Shown piece by piece: positions 34,310 to 42,244 of a stretch of 64,000 nucleotides of DNA. The stretch covers positions 186,001-250,000 of the forward strand of contig JBFWVM010000001.1 in NCBI GenBank assembly GCA_050246735.1, read 5' to 3'. The notes under the pieces are model-generated. The model saw only the letters and a list, made by a program, of their open reading frames with translations. It made no database searches and was not told the DNA's origin. Made by a program: the position numbers and the translations under genes. The number at the start of each line of letters is the position of its first letter. Position 1 is the stretch's first letter. The stretch comes from Taklimakanibacter sp050246735. GTDB taxonomy: Bacteria; Pseudomonadota; Alphaproteobacteria; Rhizobiales; Aestuariivirgaceae.

Positions 34310-35689
34310 ATGAGCGCCGTCACCGAGCCCCACCGGAAGATAGAGCAGCATTCGCTCTACTGGCAGTTCAATCGCTTTCTCGAGCGCTATCTGCCCGCCG
34401 GGCTCTATCAGCGCTCGCTGCTGATCGTGGTGGTCCCCATCGTGCTCATGCAGAGCATCATGGTCGGCATCATACTGGATCGCCACTGGGACAGCGTGAC
34501 CAAGGTGCTGGCCCGCTCGCTGGCCCGGGAAATCTCCATGGTCATCGGTCTCTATGACCGCTCCGACAAGACTCCGCGCGCGGTCGAGGATCTGCAGGCG
34601 ATGACCAACGACCGGCTGCGCCTGCGGCTCAGCGTCGAGCGCAACGCCGAGCTGCCGCCCCCGGTGCCGGTGCCCTGGCTGTCGATGGTCGACACCCGCC
34701 TCAACCGCTATCTGGACAACGAGACCGGCCGCCCGTTCTGGATCGACAGCAGCAGTAATCCGAATTTCGTCGAGATCCGCGTCGAAGCGGAGAAAGGCAC
34801 GATCTTCCGCTTCCTCGCCGACGACGATCGGGCCTATGCGGCGAACACCAATCAGCTCCTGTTCTGGATGTTCGTTTCCTCGCTTATCCTTCTTGCCGTC
34901 GCCATCATGTTCCTGCGCAAGCAGATCAAGCCCATTCTCGATCTCGCGCATGCGGCGCGCGGCTTCGGTCTCGGCCACGACGTCAGCCACTTCGCCCCGC
35001 GCGGTGCGGCGGAAGTGCGTCAGGCCGCGCAGGCCTTCCTCAACATGAAAGAGCGCATCGAACGCCATGTCGAGCAGCGCACAGCGATGCTGGCCGGTGT
35101 CAGCCACGACCTGCGCACCATCCTCACCCGCTTCAAGCTGGAGCTTGCCTTTCTCGGCGACGACGCGAAGGTGAAGGCGCTGAAGGGCGACGTCGAGGAA
35201 ATGCAGACGATGCTCGAAGCCTATATGAACTTCGCCCGCGGTGCCGGGGGTGAAAAGGCCGAGGCCAGCAACATCGCCGAGGTGATCGCCGGCGCGGTCA
35301 AGACCGGCGCCCGTCCGCATTCGAAAATGAAGATCGAGGTGGCGCCGGACATGGTCGCCAAGGTCAAGCCGAATGCATTCCGCAGGCTTATCGTCAATCT
35401 GATCGCCAATGCGGCGCGCTACGGCGAGACGATCGCCGTGACGGTGCGGACCAAACGCAACCGCCTGCGCATCACGGTCGACGACAACGGCCCCGGCATT
35501 CCGGCCAACATGCGCGAGGACGTGTTCCGGCCGTTCTTCCGGCTCGATGAAGCCCGCAACCAGGACGAAGGCGGAACCGGACTGGGCCTCGCCATCGCGC
35601 GCGACATCGCCCGCGCGCATGGCGGCGACATCAGGCTCGAGGAAAGCCCGCTCGGCGGCTTGCGGGCGGTGGTGGAAATCCCGGTTTAG
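34310..35689 (+). CDS. EnvZ-like sensor histidine kinase
   Basis: A 459-residue kinase. Two membrane helices (about 36-56 and 183-202) flank a periplasmic sensor of about 125 residues. HAMP-like sequence follows, then the H-box GVSHDLRTILTRFKLEL with H266, and the ATP-binding N, G1 and G2 boxes (LIANAARYG, DDNGPGIP, GGTGLGLAIARDI). It probably phosphorylates the response regulator 12 bases upstream. In many Rhizobiales the PetR-like regulator has such a kinase; the signal is unknown. Confidence 0.92.
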   Translation: MSAVTEPHRKIEQHSLYWQFNRFLERYLPAGLYQRSLLIVVVPIVLMQSIMVGIILDRHWDSVTKVLARSLAREISMVIGLYDRSDKTPRAVEDLQAMTNDRLRLRLSVERNAELPPPVPVPWLSMVDTRLNRYLDNETGRPFWIDSSSNPNFVEIRVEAEKGTIFRFLADDDRAYAANTNQLLFWMFVSSLILLAVAIMFLRKQIKPILDLAHAARGFGLGHDVSHFAPRGAAEVRQAAQAFLNMKERIERHVEQRTAMLAGVSHDLRTILTRFKLELAFLGDDAKVKALKGDVEEMQTMLEAYMNFARGAGGEKAEASNIAEVIAGAVKTGARPHSKMKIEVAPDMVAKVKPNAFRRLIVNLIANAARYGETIAVTVRTKRNRLRITVDDNGPGIPANMREDVFRPFFRLDEARNQDEGGTGLGLAIARDIARAHGGDIRLEESPLGGLRAVVEIPV

Positions 35690-35701
35690 GCGGATGACGG
35701 G

Positions 35702-36364
35702 TCATCTGAAATCGCTGCGGCCTTCGAGCCCGGCCTGTGCCGCCATGTCCGCTCCCGGCACGCGCATCTCGAAAATATGGTCGACGACCGTGTAATCGAA
35801 ATAGCCGAGACGGGCGATCGGCCTTATCGCGGCGACGTCGAGCCGCCCGTCCGATCGGATCACCGCGTCGTCGATATGGATCATTTCGACCTGTGCGAAA
35901 ACGATGTCGACCGATGCCACCGGCGAATTCCCCTTCAGTCGATGCGTGCTGAGGTACCTGCACTCGAACTTGACCGGGCTTTCACGCACCATGGGAATGC
36001 GCGCATTGTCGGCATATTCGCGCGTCACATGCAGACGGTCGAACTCGCTTTCATGCGCCGGCAAGGCCATGGCGCTGATATTGACCGCCTCGCGCAGATC
36101 GTAGGTCGCCATGTTCCAGACGAACCAGCCGGTCTCTTCGGCATTGACCACGGTATCCTTGCGCCGCCCGTCGGGATACTGATTGGCCGAGAACATCACC
36201 ATCGGGGGATCGAAGGTGAGGTTCTGCCACTGGCTGTAGGGCGCGATATTCTCCACTCCCGAGGCGCCGACGCTGGACAGCCAGCCTATGGGGCGGGGAA
36301 CCGTGCAGCTCTTGAACGGGGAAAAGGGCAACGGGCTCGACTCGCGATGCGGAGCATATTTCAA
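35702..36364 (-). CDS. flavin reductase family protein
   Basis: A 220-residue protein of the FMN-binding split-barrel flavin reductase type: KSCTVPRPIGWLSSVGASGVENIAPYSQWQNLTFDPPMVMFSANQ and TVVNAEETGWFVWNMATYDLREAVNISA are the family motifs. It may reduce flavin for a monooxygenase or act alone. It follows the two MaoC genes on the same strand after about 70 bases, and converges on the kinase gene. Confidence 0.88.
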   Translation of the reverse strand: MKYAPHRESSPLPFSPFKSCTVPRPIGWLSSVGASGVENIAPYSQWQNLTFDPPMVMFSANQYPDGRRKDTVVNAEETGWFVWNMATYDLREAVNISAMALPAHESEFDRLHVTREYADNARIPMVRESPVKFECRYLSTHRLKGNSPVASVDIVFAQVEMIHIDDAVIRSDGRLDVAAIRPIARLGYFDYTVVDHIFEMRVPGADMAAQAGLEGRSDFR

Positions 36365-36437
36365 GATCCATCTCCATGTCGGGGTCGGCGAGAGACGCCA
36401 GCACGGCTTTCGCGACCTGTTGCTCCAAAAGACACGG

Positions 36438-36920
36438 TCAGGCGCTCTTGCGCTGAATCATGACCTTGCCGTCGAAGGCGAAGACCAGCTCACCGTCCTG
36501 GTTGAAGCCCTCGCTGTGCTTGGTGGCGAGGCCCCAGCGGGGCCGAGACGCCATTTCGCGCTTGCCGATGATCTCCATCCAGTAAGTGACGGTATCGCCG
36601 GGATAGACCGGCCTGATCCATTTGAGATTGGTGATGCCGGGCGAAGGGCCGTGCTCCGGAAGCGCCTCGCCGCGCGCGATCCGCTGCCGGCAGGCATCAT
36701 CGTCGGCCTCTACATAGCAGCGCATCCAGGCCGATGCGGTGTGCCAGCCCGACGCCGCAAGCCGGCCGAAATGGCTGCGGGCGGCGGCCGCATCATCGAC
36801 ATGGAAGCATTGCGGATCATAGGCGCGGGCGAAGCGCAGCACCGCCTCGCGGGTGAAATGATAGGAGCCGAGCCGCCATTTCTGCCCGATATGGGCCTCG
36901 TCATAATACAGTCCCATCAT
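36438..36920 (-). CDS. MaoC-like hotdog dehydratase
   Basis: A 160-residue hotdog protein: VLRFARAYDPQCFHVDDAAAARSHFGRLAASGWHTASAWMRCYV and ITNLKWIRPVYPGDTVTYWMEI. The FD..F..D and H residues expected in MaoC hydratases appear in altered form (YDPQCFHVDD). It overlaps the next gene by 4 bases; the pair may form a heterodimer, as in some two-subunit hydratases. The substrate is probably an enoyl-CoA, but this is not certain. Confidence 0.82.
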   Translation of the reverse strand: MMGLYYDEAHIGQKWRLGSYHFTREAVLRFARAYDPQCFHVDDAAAARSHFGRLAASGWHTASAWMRCYVEADDDACRQRIARGEALPEHGPSPGITNLKWIRPVYPGDTVTYWMEIIGKREMASRPRWGLATKHSEGFNQDGELVFAFDGKVMIQRKSA

Positions 36921-37369
36921 GGCGCGCGCACCTTGATGAGATTGACGCCGGTCATGTCGATCTTGGCCTCGCCCTGAAGCGATCGGGCTTCCCAGCGCAT
37001 GGTGACCAGGCCCATTTCCGGCCGGCTCCTGGACCGGCGCTTGGCCATGACGGTCATCCTTCCGCGCAGCGTCTCGCCGGCATAAACCGGCTTGAGCCAC
37101 TTGACCTCATCGAGCCCGGGCGAGCCCATGCCGGCGGCGCGTCCCAGATAGCCGTCGACCATCAGGCGCATGAGGATGCCGCAGGTGTGCCAGCCGGAGG
37201 CCGAAAGCCCGCCGAGGACGGAGGATTTGGCGCGCTCCTCGTCGAGGTGGAAGAATTGCGGGTCGAATTCGCGCGCAAAGGCCTTTATCTCGTCCGCCGT
37301 CACCCGATGGTCGCCGAGGTCGAAGCTCTCTCCGACGGTGAAGTCCTCGTAATGGAGAAGACCGGGCAT
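36917..37369 (-). CDS. MaoC-like hotdog dehydratase, upstream paralogue
   Basis: A 150-residue hotdog protein: LLHYEDFTVGESFDLGDHRVTADEIKAFAREFDPQFFHLDEERAKSSVLGGLSASGWHTCGILMRLMVD, with D and H of the catalytic motif in FDPQFFHLDEE. It is clearly a paralogue of the following gene (same ASGWHT and KWLKPVYAGET segments), pointing to tandem duplication. It starts 7 bases after ychF on the same strand, and the frame extends upstream in non-family sequence. Confidence 0.85.
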   Translation of the reverse strand: MPGLLHYEDFTVGESFDLGDHRVTADEIKAFAREFDPQFFHLDEERAKSSVLGGLSASGWHTCGILMRLMVDGYLGRAAGMGSPGLDEVKWLKPVYAGETLRGRMTVMAKRRSRSRPEMGLVTMRWEARSLQGEAKIDMTGVNLIKVRAP

Positions 37370-37376
37370 CGCGCAC

Positions 37377-38474
37377 CTAGTTGGCGAAGCGGAAATGCAG
37401 CACGTCGCCGTCCTGCACGATATAGTCTTTGCCCTCAAGCCTGAGCTTGCCGGCGTCGCGGGCGCCCGCCTCTCCGTTGAGACCGACGTAATCGTCATAG
37501 GCGATGGTCTCGGAGCGGATAAAGCCCTTCTCGAAGTCGGTATGGATGACTCCCGCCGCCTGCGGCGCCTTGGTGCCCCTGGTGATCGTCCAGGCGCGGG
37601 CCTCCTTCGGCCCTACGGTGAAATAGGTGACGAGATGAAGGAGCTCGTAACCGGCGCGGATCACGCGGTTCAATCCGGGTTCGGCGAGACCGATGGTGTC
37701 GAGATAATCCTTCTGCTCGGCCACGGGCAGGACCGCGATCTCGCTTTCGATCTTTGCCGAAACGACGACCGCTTCGGCGCCTTCCCTGGCGCGCGCGAAG
37801 ACCCGGGCGGAATGCTCGTTGCCCAGATCGGCGGACGCCTCCTCGACATTGCAGACATAGAGCACCGGTTTCGAGCTCAGGAGGCCCAGCATGCGGAAGC
37901 TCTTTTCCTCCTCGGGCCTGCGGTCGACGAGCCTTGCCGGCTTGCCGTCCTGCAGAAGCGCGAGGGCGCGCCTGACGAGATCGAACTGCTCACCGGCTTC
38001 CTTGTCGCCGCCGCGCAGGCGCTTCTCCAGGCTGCTCGCACGCTTCTCGAGGCTCTCGAGATCGGCCAGCATCAGCTCGGTTTCGATCGTCTCGATGTCG
38101 CGTATCGGATCGACGCCTCCCTCGACATGGGTGACGTCGCCGTCCTCGAAGCAGCGCACCACATGGGCGATGGCGTCGACCTCGCGGATATTGGCGAGGA
38201 ACTGGTTACCGAGCCCTTCGCCCTTGGAGGCGCCGCGCACCAGGCCGGCGATGTCGACGAAGGTCAGGCGGGTGGGAATGATCTGGGCGCTCCTGGCGAT
38301 CGCCGCGAGCTTGTCGAGCCGCTCGTCGGGCACGCCGACGTCGCCGACATTGGGCTCGATGGTGCAGAAGGGATAGTTCGCCGCCTGCGCCGCCGCGGTC
38401 TGGGTCAAGGCATTGAACAAGGTCGACTTGCCGACATTAGGGAGGCCGACGATGCCGCATTTGAAACCCATCAT
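37377..38474 (-). CDS. ychF: redox-regulated ATPase YchF
   Basis: A 365-residue P-loop protein: GLPNVGKSTLFNALT (G1), DIAGLVRGASKGEGLGNQFLANIREVDAI, and CNVEE in place of NKxD, the change that makes YchF prefer ATP. The C-terminal TGS domain ends LEGKDYIVQDGDVLHFRFAN. It is a ribosome-associated ATPase linked to stress responses. Its first ATG overlaps the pth stop; pth-ychF is a widespread pair. Confidence 0.96.
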   Translation of the reverse strand: MMGFKCGIVGLPNVGKSTLFNALTQTAAAQAANYPFCTIEPNVGDVGVPDERLDKLAAIARSAQIIPTRLTFVDIAGLVRGASKGEGLGNQFLANIREVDAIAHVVRCFEDGDVTHVEGGVDPIRDIETIETELMLADLESLEKRASSLEKRLRGGDKEAGEQFDLVRRALALLQDGKPARLVDRRPEEEKSFRMLGLLSSKPVLYVCNVEEASADLGNEHSARVFARAREGAEAVVVSAKIESEIAVLPVAEQKDYLDTIGLAEPGLNRVIRAGYELLHLVTYFTVGPKEARAWTITRGTKAPQAAGVIHTDFEKGFIRSETIAYDDYVGLNGEAGARDAGKLRLEGKDYIVQDGDVLHFRFAN

Positions 38475-39079
38475 TCCTTCTCCTTCGTCGCGGGCTTAGG
38501 TCTCTCTGACTCCGGATTGAGCGCCAAATGCACCTTGTTCTGGAACGTCGCGAAATCGTGTGCCGCAAGAAGCGGCGCGTTCTCGGCGACCGTGGCGATG
38601 AGCGGAGCGAGCCACAGCCGGTCGGCCTTGCTGAAGTCGCCCAGAACATGCACATGGGCCATGCCCTTGACCGCGAGCTTGCCGACGCCGAGCCGCACCC
38701 GGTGATAGTCGCTGCCGATATGGGCGTCGATCGAGCGGATGCCATTGTTGCCGGCGCTGCCGCCGCCGGTCTTCACCCTCACCTTTGCGGGCGGCAGGTC
38801 GATCTCGTCATGAAGGACGACGACGTCGTCCGGGGTCAGGCCGTAGAAGCGCATCGCCTCGCCGACGGCGCGTCCGGACTCGTTCATGTAAGTCTGCGGC
38901 TTGAGCGCCAGGGTGCGCCGGCCGCCAAGCAGGCCTTCCGCCGTTTCGGCATGGAAGCGCTTGCGCCACGCCGCGAAGCCATGGCGGTGGGCGATCTCGT
39001 CCACCGCCATGAAACCGATATTGTGCCGGTTGGCCGCATATCTCGGCCCGGGATTGCCGAGCCCGACCAGAAGAAGCAT
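38471..39079 (-). CDS. pth: peptidyl-tRNA hydrolase
   Basis: A 202-residue Pth: LLVGLGNPGPRYAANRHNIGFMAVD has the catalytic H19 and N9 region, LKPQTYMNESGRAV and VVLHDEIDLPPAKVRVKTGGGSAGNNGIRSI complete the fold. It recycles tRNA from stalled peptidyl-tRNA. It follows the L25 gene by about 50 bases, in a conserved rplY-pth-ychF cluster. A short GC hairpin (39101-39112) lies between rplY and pth and might attenuate readthrough. Confidence 0.96.
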   Translation of the reverse strand: MLLLVGLGNPGPRYAANRHNIGFMAVDEIAHRHGFAAWRKRFHAETAEGLLGGRRTLALKPQTYMNESGRAVGEAMRFYGLTPDDVVVLHDEIDLPPAKVRVKTGGGSAGNNGIRSIDAHIGSDYHRVRLGVGKLAVKGMAHVHVLGDFSKADRLWLAPLIATVAENAPLLAAHDFATFQNKVHLALNPESERPKPATKEKE

Positions 39080-39127
39080 TCCGCCCTCCCAAATCTTTCC
39101 CCCCGTTTGGGGATGGGAAGAGCAGGG

Positions 39128-39871
39128 TTACTTCTTCTTGTCGCCGCCCTTGGCGTCCTTGGCCGCGGGCGCTGCGGCGGCCTTGGCGTCCTTGCCGGCG
39201 GCGGGTGCGGCACCGGGCGCCGCGGCAGGCACTTTCTGGGCCGTCGCCGGGACTTCCGCGGTCGGCGTTTCGGCTGCGGCCGTCGCCTCTTCCTCTTCCT
39301 TCAGGCCGGCCGGAGCGGCGATCGTCGCGATGGTGAAATCCCTCTCGCGCACGGCCGGGGTCACGTTCTCCGGCAGCTTGACGGCATTGATATGGATCGA
39401 GTGGCCGATCTCCAGACCGGTCAGGTCGATCGTGATCTCGTCGGGAATGAAATCGGCCGGGCAATAGAGATCGATCTCATGGCGCACGATGTTGAGAACG
39501 CCGCCCTTCTTGATGCCGGGGGAGTCGGCGTGGTTCTTGAAGTGGACCGGGACTTCCACATGGATGCGGGCGTTCTTGCCGAGACGCAGGAAGTCCACAT
39601 GGCTGATGAAGTCGCGCACCGGCTCGAACTGGACGTCGCGCGGAATGGCGCGGACGACCGTGCCGTCGACTTCGAGATCGACGAGGGTCGACATGAAGCG
39701 GCCGGTATTCACATAGGGCTGCAGGTCGTTATAGGCGAAGGAGACGTTCTGGGGCTCCTTCTTGTCGCCGTAGACGACACCGGGGATACGGCCTTCGCGG
39801 CGGACTGCCCGGGCGGCCCCCTTGCCGGCCCGGCCACGCGCCGTGGCCTTAAGCTTGATAATCTTGGACAT
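39128..39871 (-). CDS. rplY: 50S ribosomal protein L25 (general stress protein Ctc type)
   Basis: A 247-residue long-form L25: KLKATARGRAGKGAARAVRREGRIPGVVYGDK is the N-terminal 5S-rRNA-binding domain and HVDFLRLGKNARIHVEVPVHFKNHADSPGIKKGGVLNIVRHEIDLYC the beta-domain. The last 50 residues are an alanine- and lysine-rich tail ending GGDKKK. GGAG lies before ATG 39871. It lies between prs and pth in the usual order. Confidence 0.95.
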   Translation of the reverse strand: MSKIIKLKATARGRAGKGAARAVRREGRIPGVVYGDKKEPQNVSFAYNDLQPYVNTGRFMSTLVDLEVDGTVVRAIPRDVQFEPVRDFISHVDFLRLGKNARIHVEVPVHFKNHADSPGIKKGGVLNIVRHEIDLYCPADFIPDEITIDLTGLEIGHSIHINAVKLPENVTPAVRERDFTIATIAAPAGLKEEEEATAAAETPTAEVPATAQKVPAAAPGAAPAAGKDAKAAAAPAAKDAKGGDKKK

Positions 39872-40007
39872 TTTCAACTCCGATTGATGACGGGCCGGTC
39901 CTCATGGACCAGCCTGGCGCAGACCTTCCTCCAGGGGTGACCGGCGTCGGCGCGCGGGCGGATATACAGACTTGCCCCGGCAAGCGCAACCCGCCCGGAC
40001 CGGATTA

Positions 40008-40041
40008 ATCTCCTGATCGGGGGAGATGACGGGGACCCGTC
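40008..40041 (-). terminator. paired hairpins downstream of prs
   Basis: Two perfect stems lie just after the prs stop on its coding strand: ATCTCC with GGAGAT (40008-40027, 8-base loop) and GACGGG with CCCGTC (40028-40041, 2-base centre). No T-run follows, so they may slow or end transcription or stabilise the mRNA end between prs and rplY. Confidence 0.35.
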
Positions 40042-40044
40042 CCT

Positions 40045-40977
40045 TCAGTCGAACAGGCTCGAGACCGATTCTTCGCGCGAGGTGCGTCCGATCGCCTCGC
40101 CGATCAGGGGGGCGATCGAGATCACCCTGATGTTGCGGGCCACTTTCACCGCTTCCGTGGGCTGGATCGAATCCGTGATGACCAGGGATTTGAGCTTCGA
40201 TGAGGTGACGCGCGCCACGGCACCCCCCGACAGCACCCCGTGGGTGATATAGGCCGCCACATCCTTGGCCCCTTGCGCCAGCAGGGCATCGGCGGCGTTG
40301 CACAGGGTGCCGCCTGAATCGACGATATCGTCGATGAGGATGCAGGAGTGCCCCCTGACGTCGCCGATGATGTTCATGACCTCCGATTCGCCCGGCCGGT
40401 CGCGGCGCTTGTCGACGATGGCCAGGGGCGTGCCGATACGCTTGGCGAGCGCCCTGGCGCGCACCACGCCGCCGACGTCGGGCGACACGACGACGGTGTT
40501 GCGCAGATCATAGTGATCCTTGATGTCGCGCACGAGCACGGGGCCGGCGAAGAGATTGTCCGTCGGAATATCGAAGAAGCCCTGGATCTGGCCGGCGTGG
40601 AGATCGAGCGTCAGCACGCGATCGGCGCCGGCGTTGGTGATGAGATTGGCGACCAGCTTGGCGGAGATCGGCGTGCGCGGACTGGATTTGCGGTCCTGGC
40701 GGGCATAGCCGAAATAGGGGATGACGGCCGTGATGCGCCGGGCGGAAGAACGGCGCAGCGCATCGATGATGATGAGCAGCTCCATCAGATGGTCGTTGGC
40801 CGGGAACGACGTCGACTGGATGATGAAGACGTCCTGACCGCGGACATTCTCCTGGATCTCGACGAAGATCTCCATGTCGGCGAAACGCTTCACCACCGCC
40901 TTCGCCTGCGGCAGGTTGAGATAAGAGGAAATGGCTTCGGCGAGCGGCCGATTGCTGTTTCCGCTGATGATTTTCAT
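40045..40977 (-). CDS. prs: ribose-phosphate pyrophosphokinase
   Basis: A 310-residue PRPP synthase: MKIISGNSNRPLAEAISSYL, then IPYFGYARQDRKSSPRTPISAKLVANL (ATP and ribose phosphate binding), LDLHAGQIQGFFDIPTDNL and the PRPP-binding CILIDDIVDSGGTLCNAA. It makes PRPP for nucleotide, histidine and tryptophan synthesis. ATG 40977 gives the usual N-terminus. It is followed by rplY and pth as in many alphaproteobacteria. Confidence 0.96.
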   Translation of the reverse strand: MKIISGNSNRPLAEAISSYLNLPQAKAVVKRFADMEIFVEIQENVRGQDVFIIQSTSFPANDHLMELLIIIDALRRSSARRITAVIPYFGYARQDRKSSPRTPISAKLVANLITNAGADRVLTLDLHAGQIQGFFDIPTDNLFAGPVLVRDIKDHYDLRNTVVVSPDVGGVVRARALAKRIGTPLAIVDKRRDRPGESEVMNIIGDVRGHSCILIDDIVDSGGTLCNAADALLAQGAKDVAAYITHGVLSGGAVARVTSSKLKSLVITDSIQPTEAVKVARNIRVISIAPLIGEAIGRTSREESVSSLFD

Positions 40978-41095
40978 GCAGGGCCGGCCCTCTGTGGCGG
41001 GAGTTCTCGGCGGCTCTATATCAACAGGCCAGCCTTCGCGCAAAGGGCGGGCGGTGGGTTTTCCTTAACAGTCCACAGCCGGAAGAGGGGCGGAA

Positions 41096-42241
41096 TCAGC
41101 GGTATTTCTTCACCAGATCGTAGATGCCACCGGCTGCCGCCTGTGCGGCAAAGAGCGCATTCTCGCCGAAACCGGCCTCGAGCGAGCCGACAGGCACGTC
41201 ATTGGCCTGCCTGACCGTGCCGAGCGTCCGCCCATCCGGCGTCTTGACCGTCCAGGCGAGGGCCACATTCTGGTCCTTGGCCCGTTTGGGGCCAAGCTTC
41301 ACATGTCCAAGAATGGTTAGCGCATTCTCGCGCGGGGACTGCACCACCGGCCATCCCGCATCGGCCAGCGTCTGGCGCATGGCCCTGGTCAGATCGGCAT
41401 TGCCGGTGCCCGGCGCGCCGCTCACCGGCAGGACGGCGACAGCGTTTATCTGCTTGCGTCCGCCGGTCTTGGCGGGCTCGGCCGCGGCCGCGACCACCTT
41501 GTCCTCGGCGGGCTCGGCCTTGACCGCGGCCAGCGCCTTGTCGCCGGCCTGGCCGGCTTGCGCCACGGCCTTGCCCTCCAGCGGCGGATGGACCCCGGCC
41601 ACTGCCGCGGGCGCCTTCAGCGGTCCGTAGAGCGTTTCGTAGTCGATGTCCTTGTCGGCATCGGGGCCGGCCCTGGCATAGGTATCGAGCGGCGGCGGGA
41701 TGCCGCCGATCTCGGTCGCATAGCCGAGCTGCGAAAGCCGGCTCGAGAGGCTTTCGGCCGTATAGGCGGCGACGCGCTGCAGAACCGCCGGCGTCACCTT
41801 GAGCCAGGGGTCGCCCGACGGCGATCCCGGGGCCAGCTCTTCGGCGGAAATCGTATGAAGCACGGTTCCCGCCGGATCGCTCAGGGTCCAATTGTAGGCG
41901 AGCTTCGCTCCCGCCGGATCCGGCGCGATATGAAAGCTGCCGGTCAGCGTCAGCGTGGTGCTGTCGAGTTTGCTGTCGACGATCGCCATGTCGCGCTTGC
42001 CGGCAGCGACGGCGAGCGCGTCCTTCAGTTGCGGCAGCTTCGATCCCGGCAGGCCCGATACCTCGATGAGCGCGATCGGCGGCACGGTCTTGCCGCTCGG
42101 ACCCGGCGTTCCTTCACCCTTGGCGAAGGGTTTCGAACCGCCGCCGGCGCAGGCGGTCAGCAAAAGCAGGCACAGGAACGTCACTATGAGGACTGCGCCG
42201 TGTCGCGACCGGGCCGGGCCTATGGTCAGAACGTCACCCAT
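41096..42241 (-). CDS. lipoprotein with an internally duplicated domain
   Basis: A 381-residue protein with a lipobox LLTAC (C31), so it is an outer- or inner-membrane lipoprotein. Residues about 56-175 (IALIEVSGLPG...LTLTGSFHIAP...YNWTLSDPAGTVL) and about 270-381 (VAVLPVSGAPG...LTILGHVKLGP...LAWTVKTPDGRTL) are clearly repeats of each other, joined by an Ala/Pro-rich linker. No known family was recognised. It starts 3 bases after the M24 gene stop and is the last gene of the lgt operon. Confidence 0.75.
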   Translation of the reverse strand: MGDVLTIGPARSRHGAVLIVTFLCLLLLTACAGGGSKPFAKGEGTPGPSGKTVPPIALIEVSGLPGSKLPQLKDALAVAAGKRDMAIVDSKLDSTTLTLTGSFHIAPDPAGAKLAYNWTLSDPAGTVLHTISAEELAPGSPSGDPWLKVTPAVLQRVAAYTAESLSSRLSQLGYATEIGGIPPPLDTYARAGPDADKDIDYETLYGPLKAPAAVAGVHPPLEGKAVAQAGQAGDKALAAVKAEPAEDKVVAAAAEPAKTGGRKQINAVAVLPVSGAPGTGNADLTRAMRQTLADAGWPVVQSPRENALTILGHVKLGPKRAKDQNVALAWTVKTPDGRTLGTVRQANDVPVGSLEAGFGENALFAAQAAAGGIYDLVKKYR

Positions 42242-42244
42242 GGC

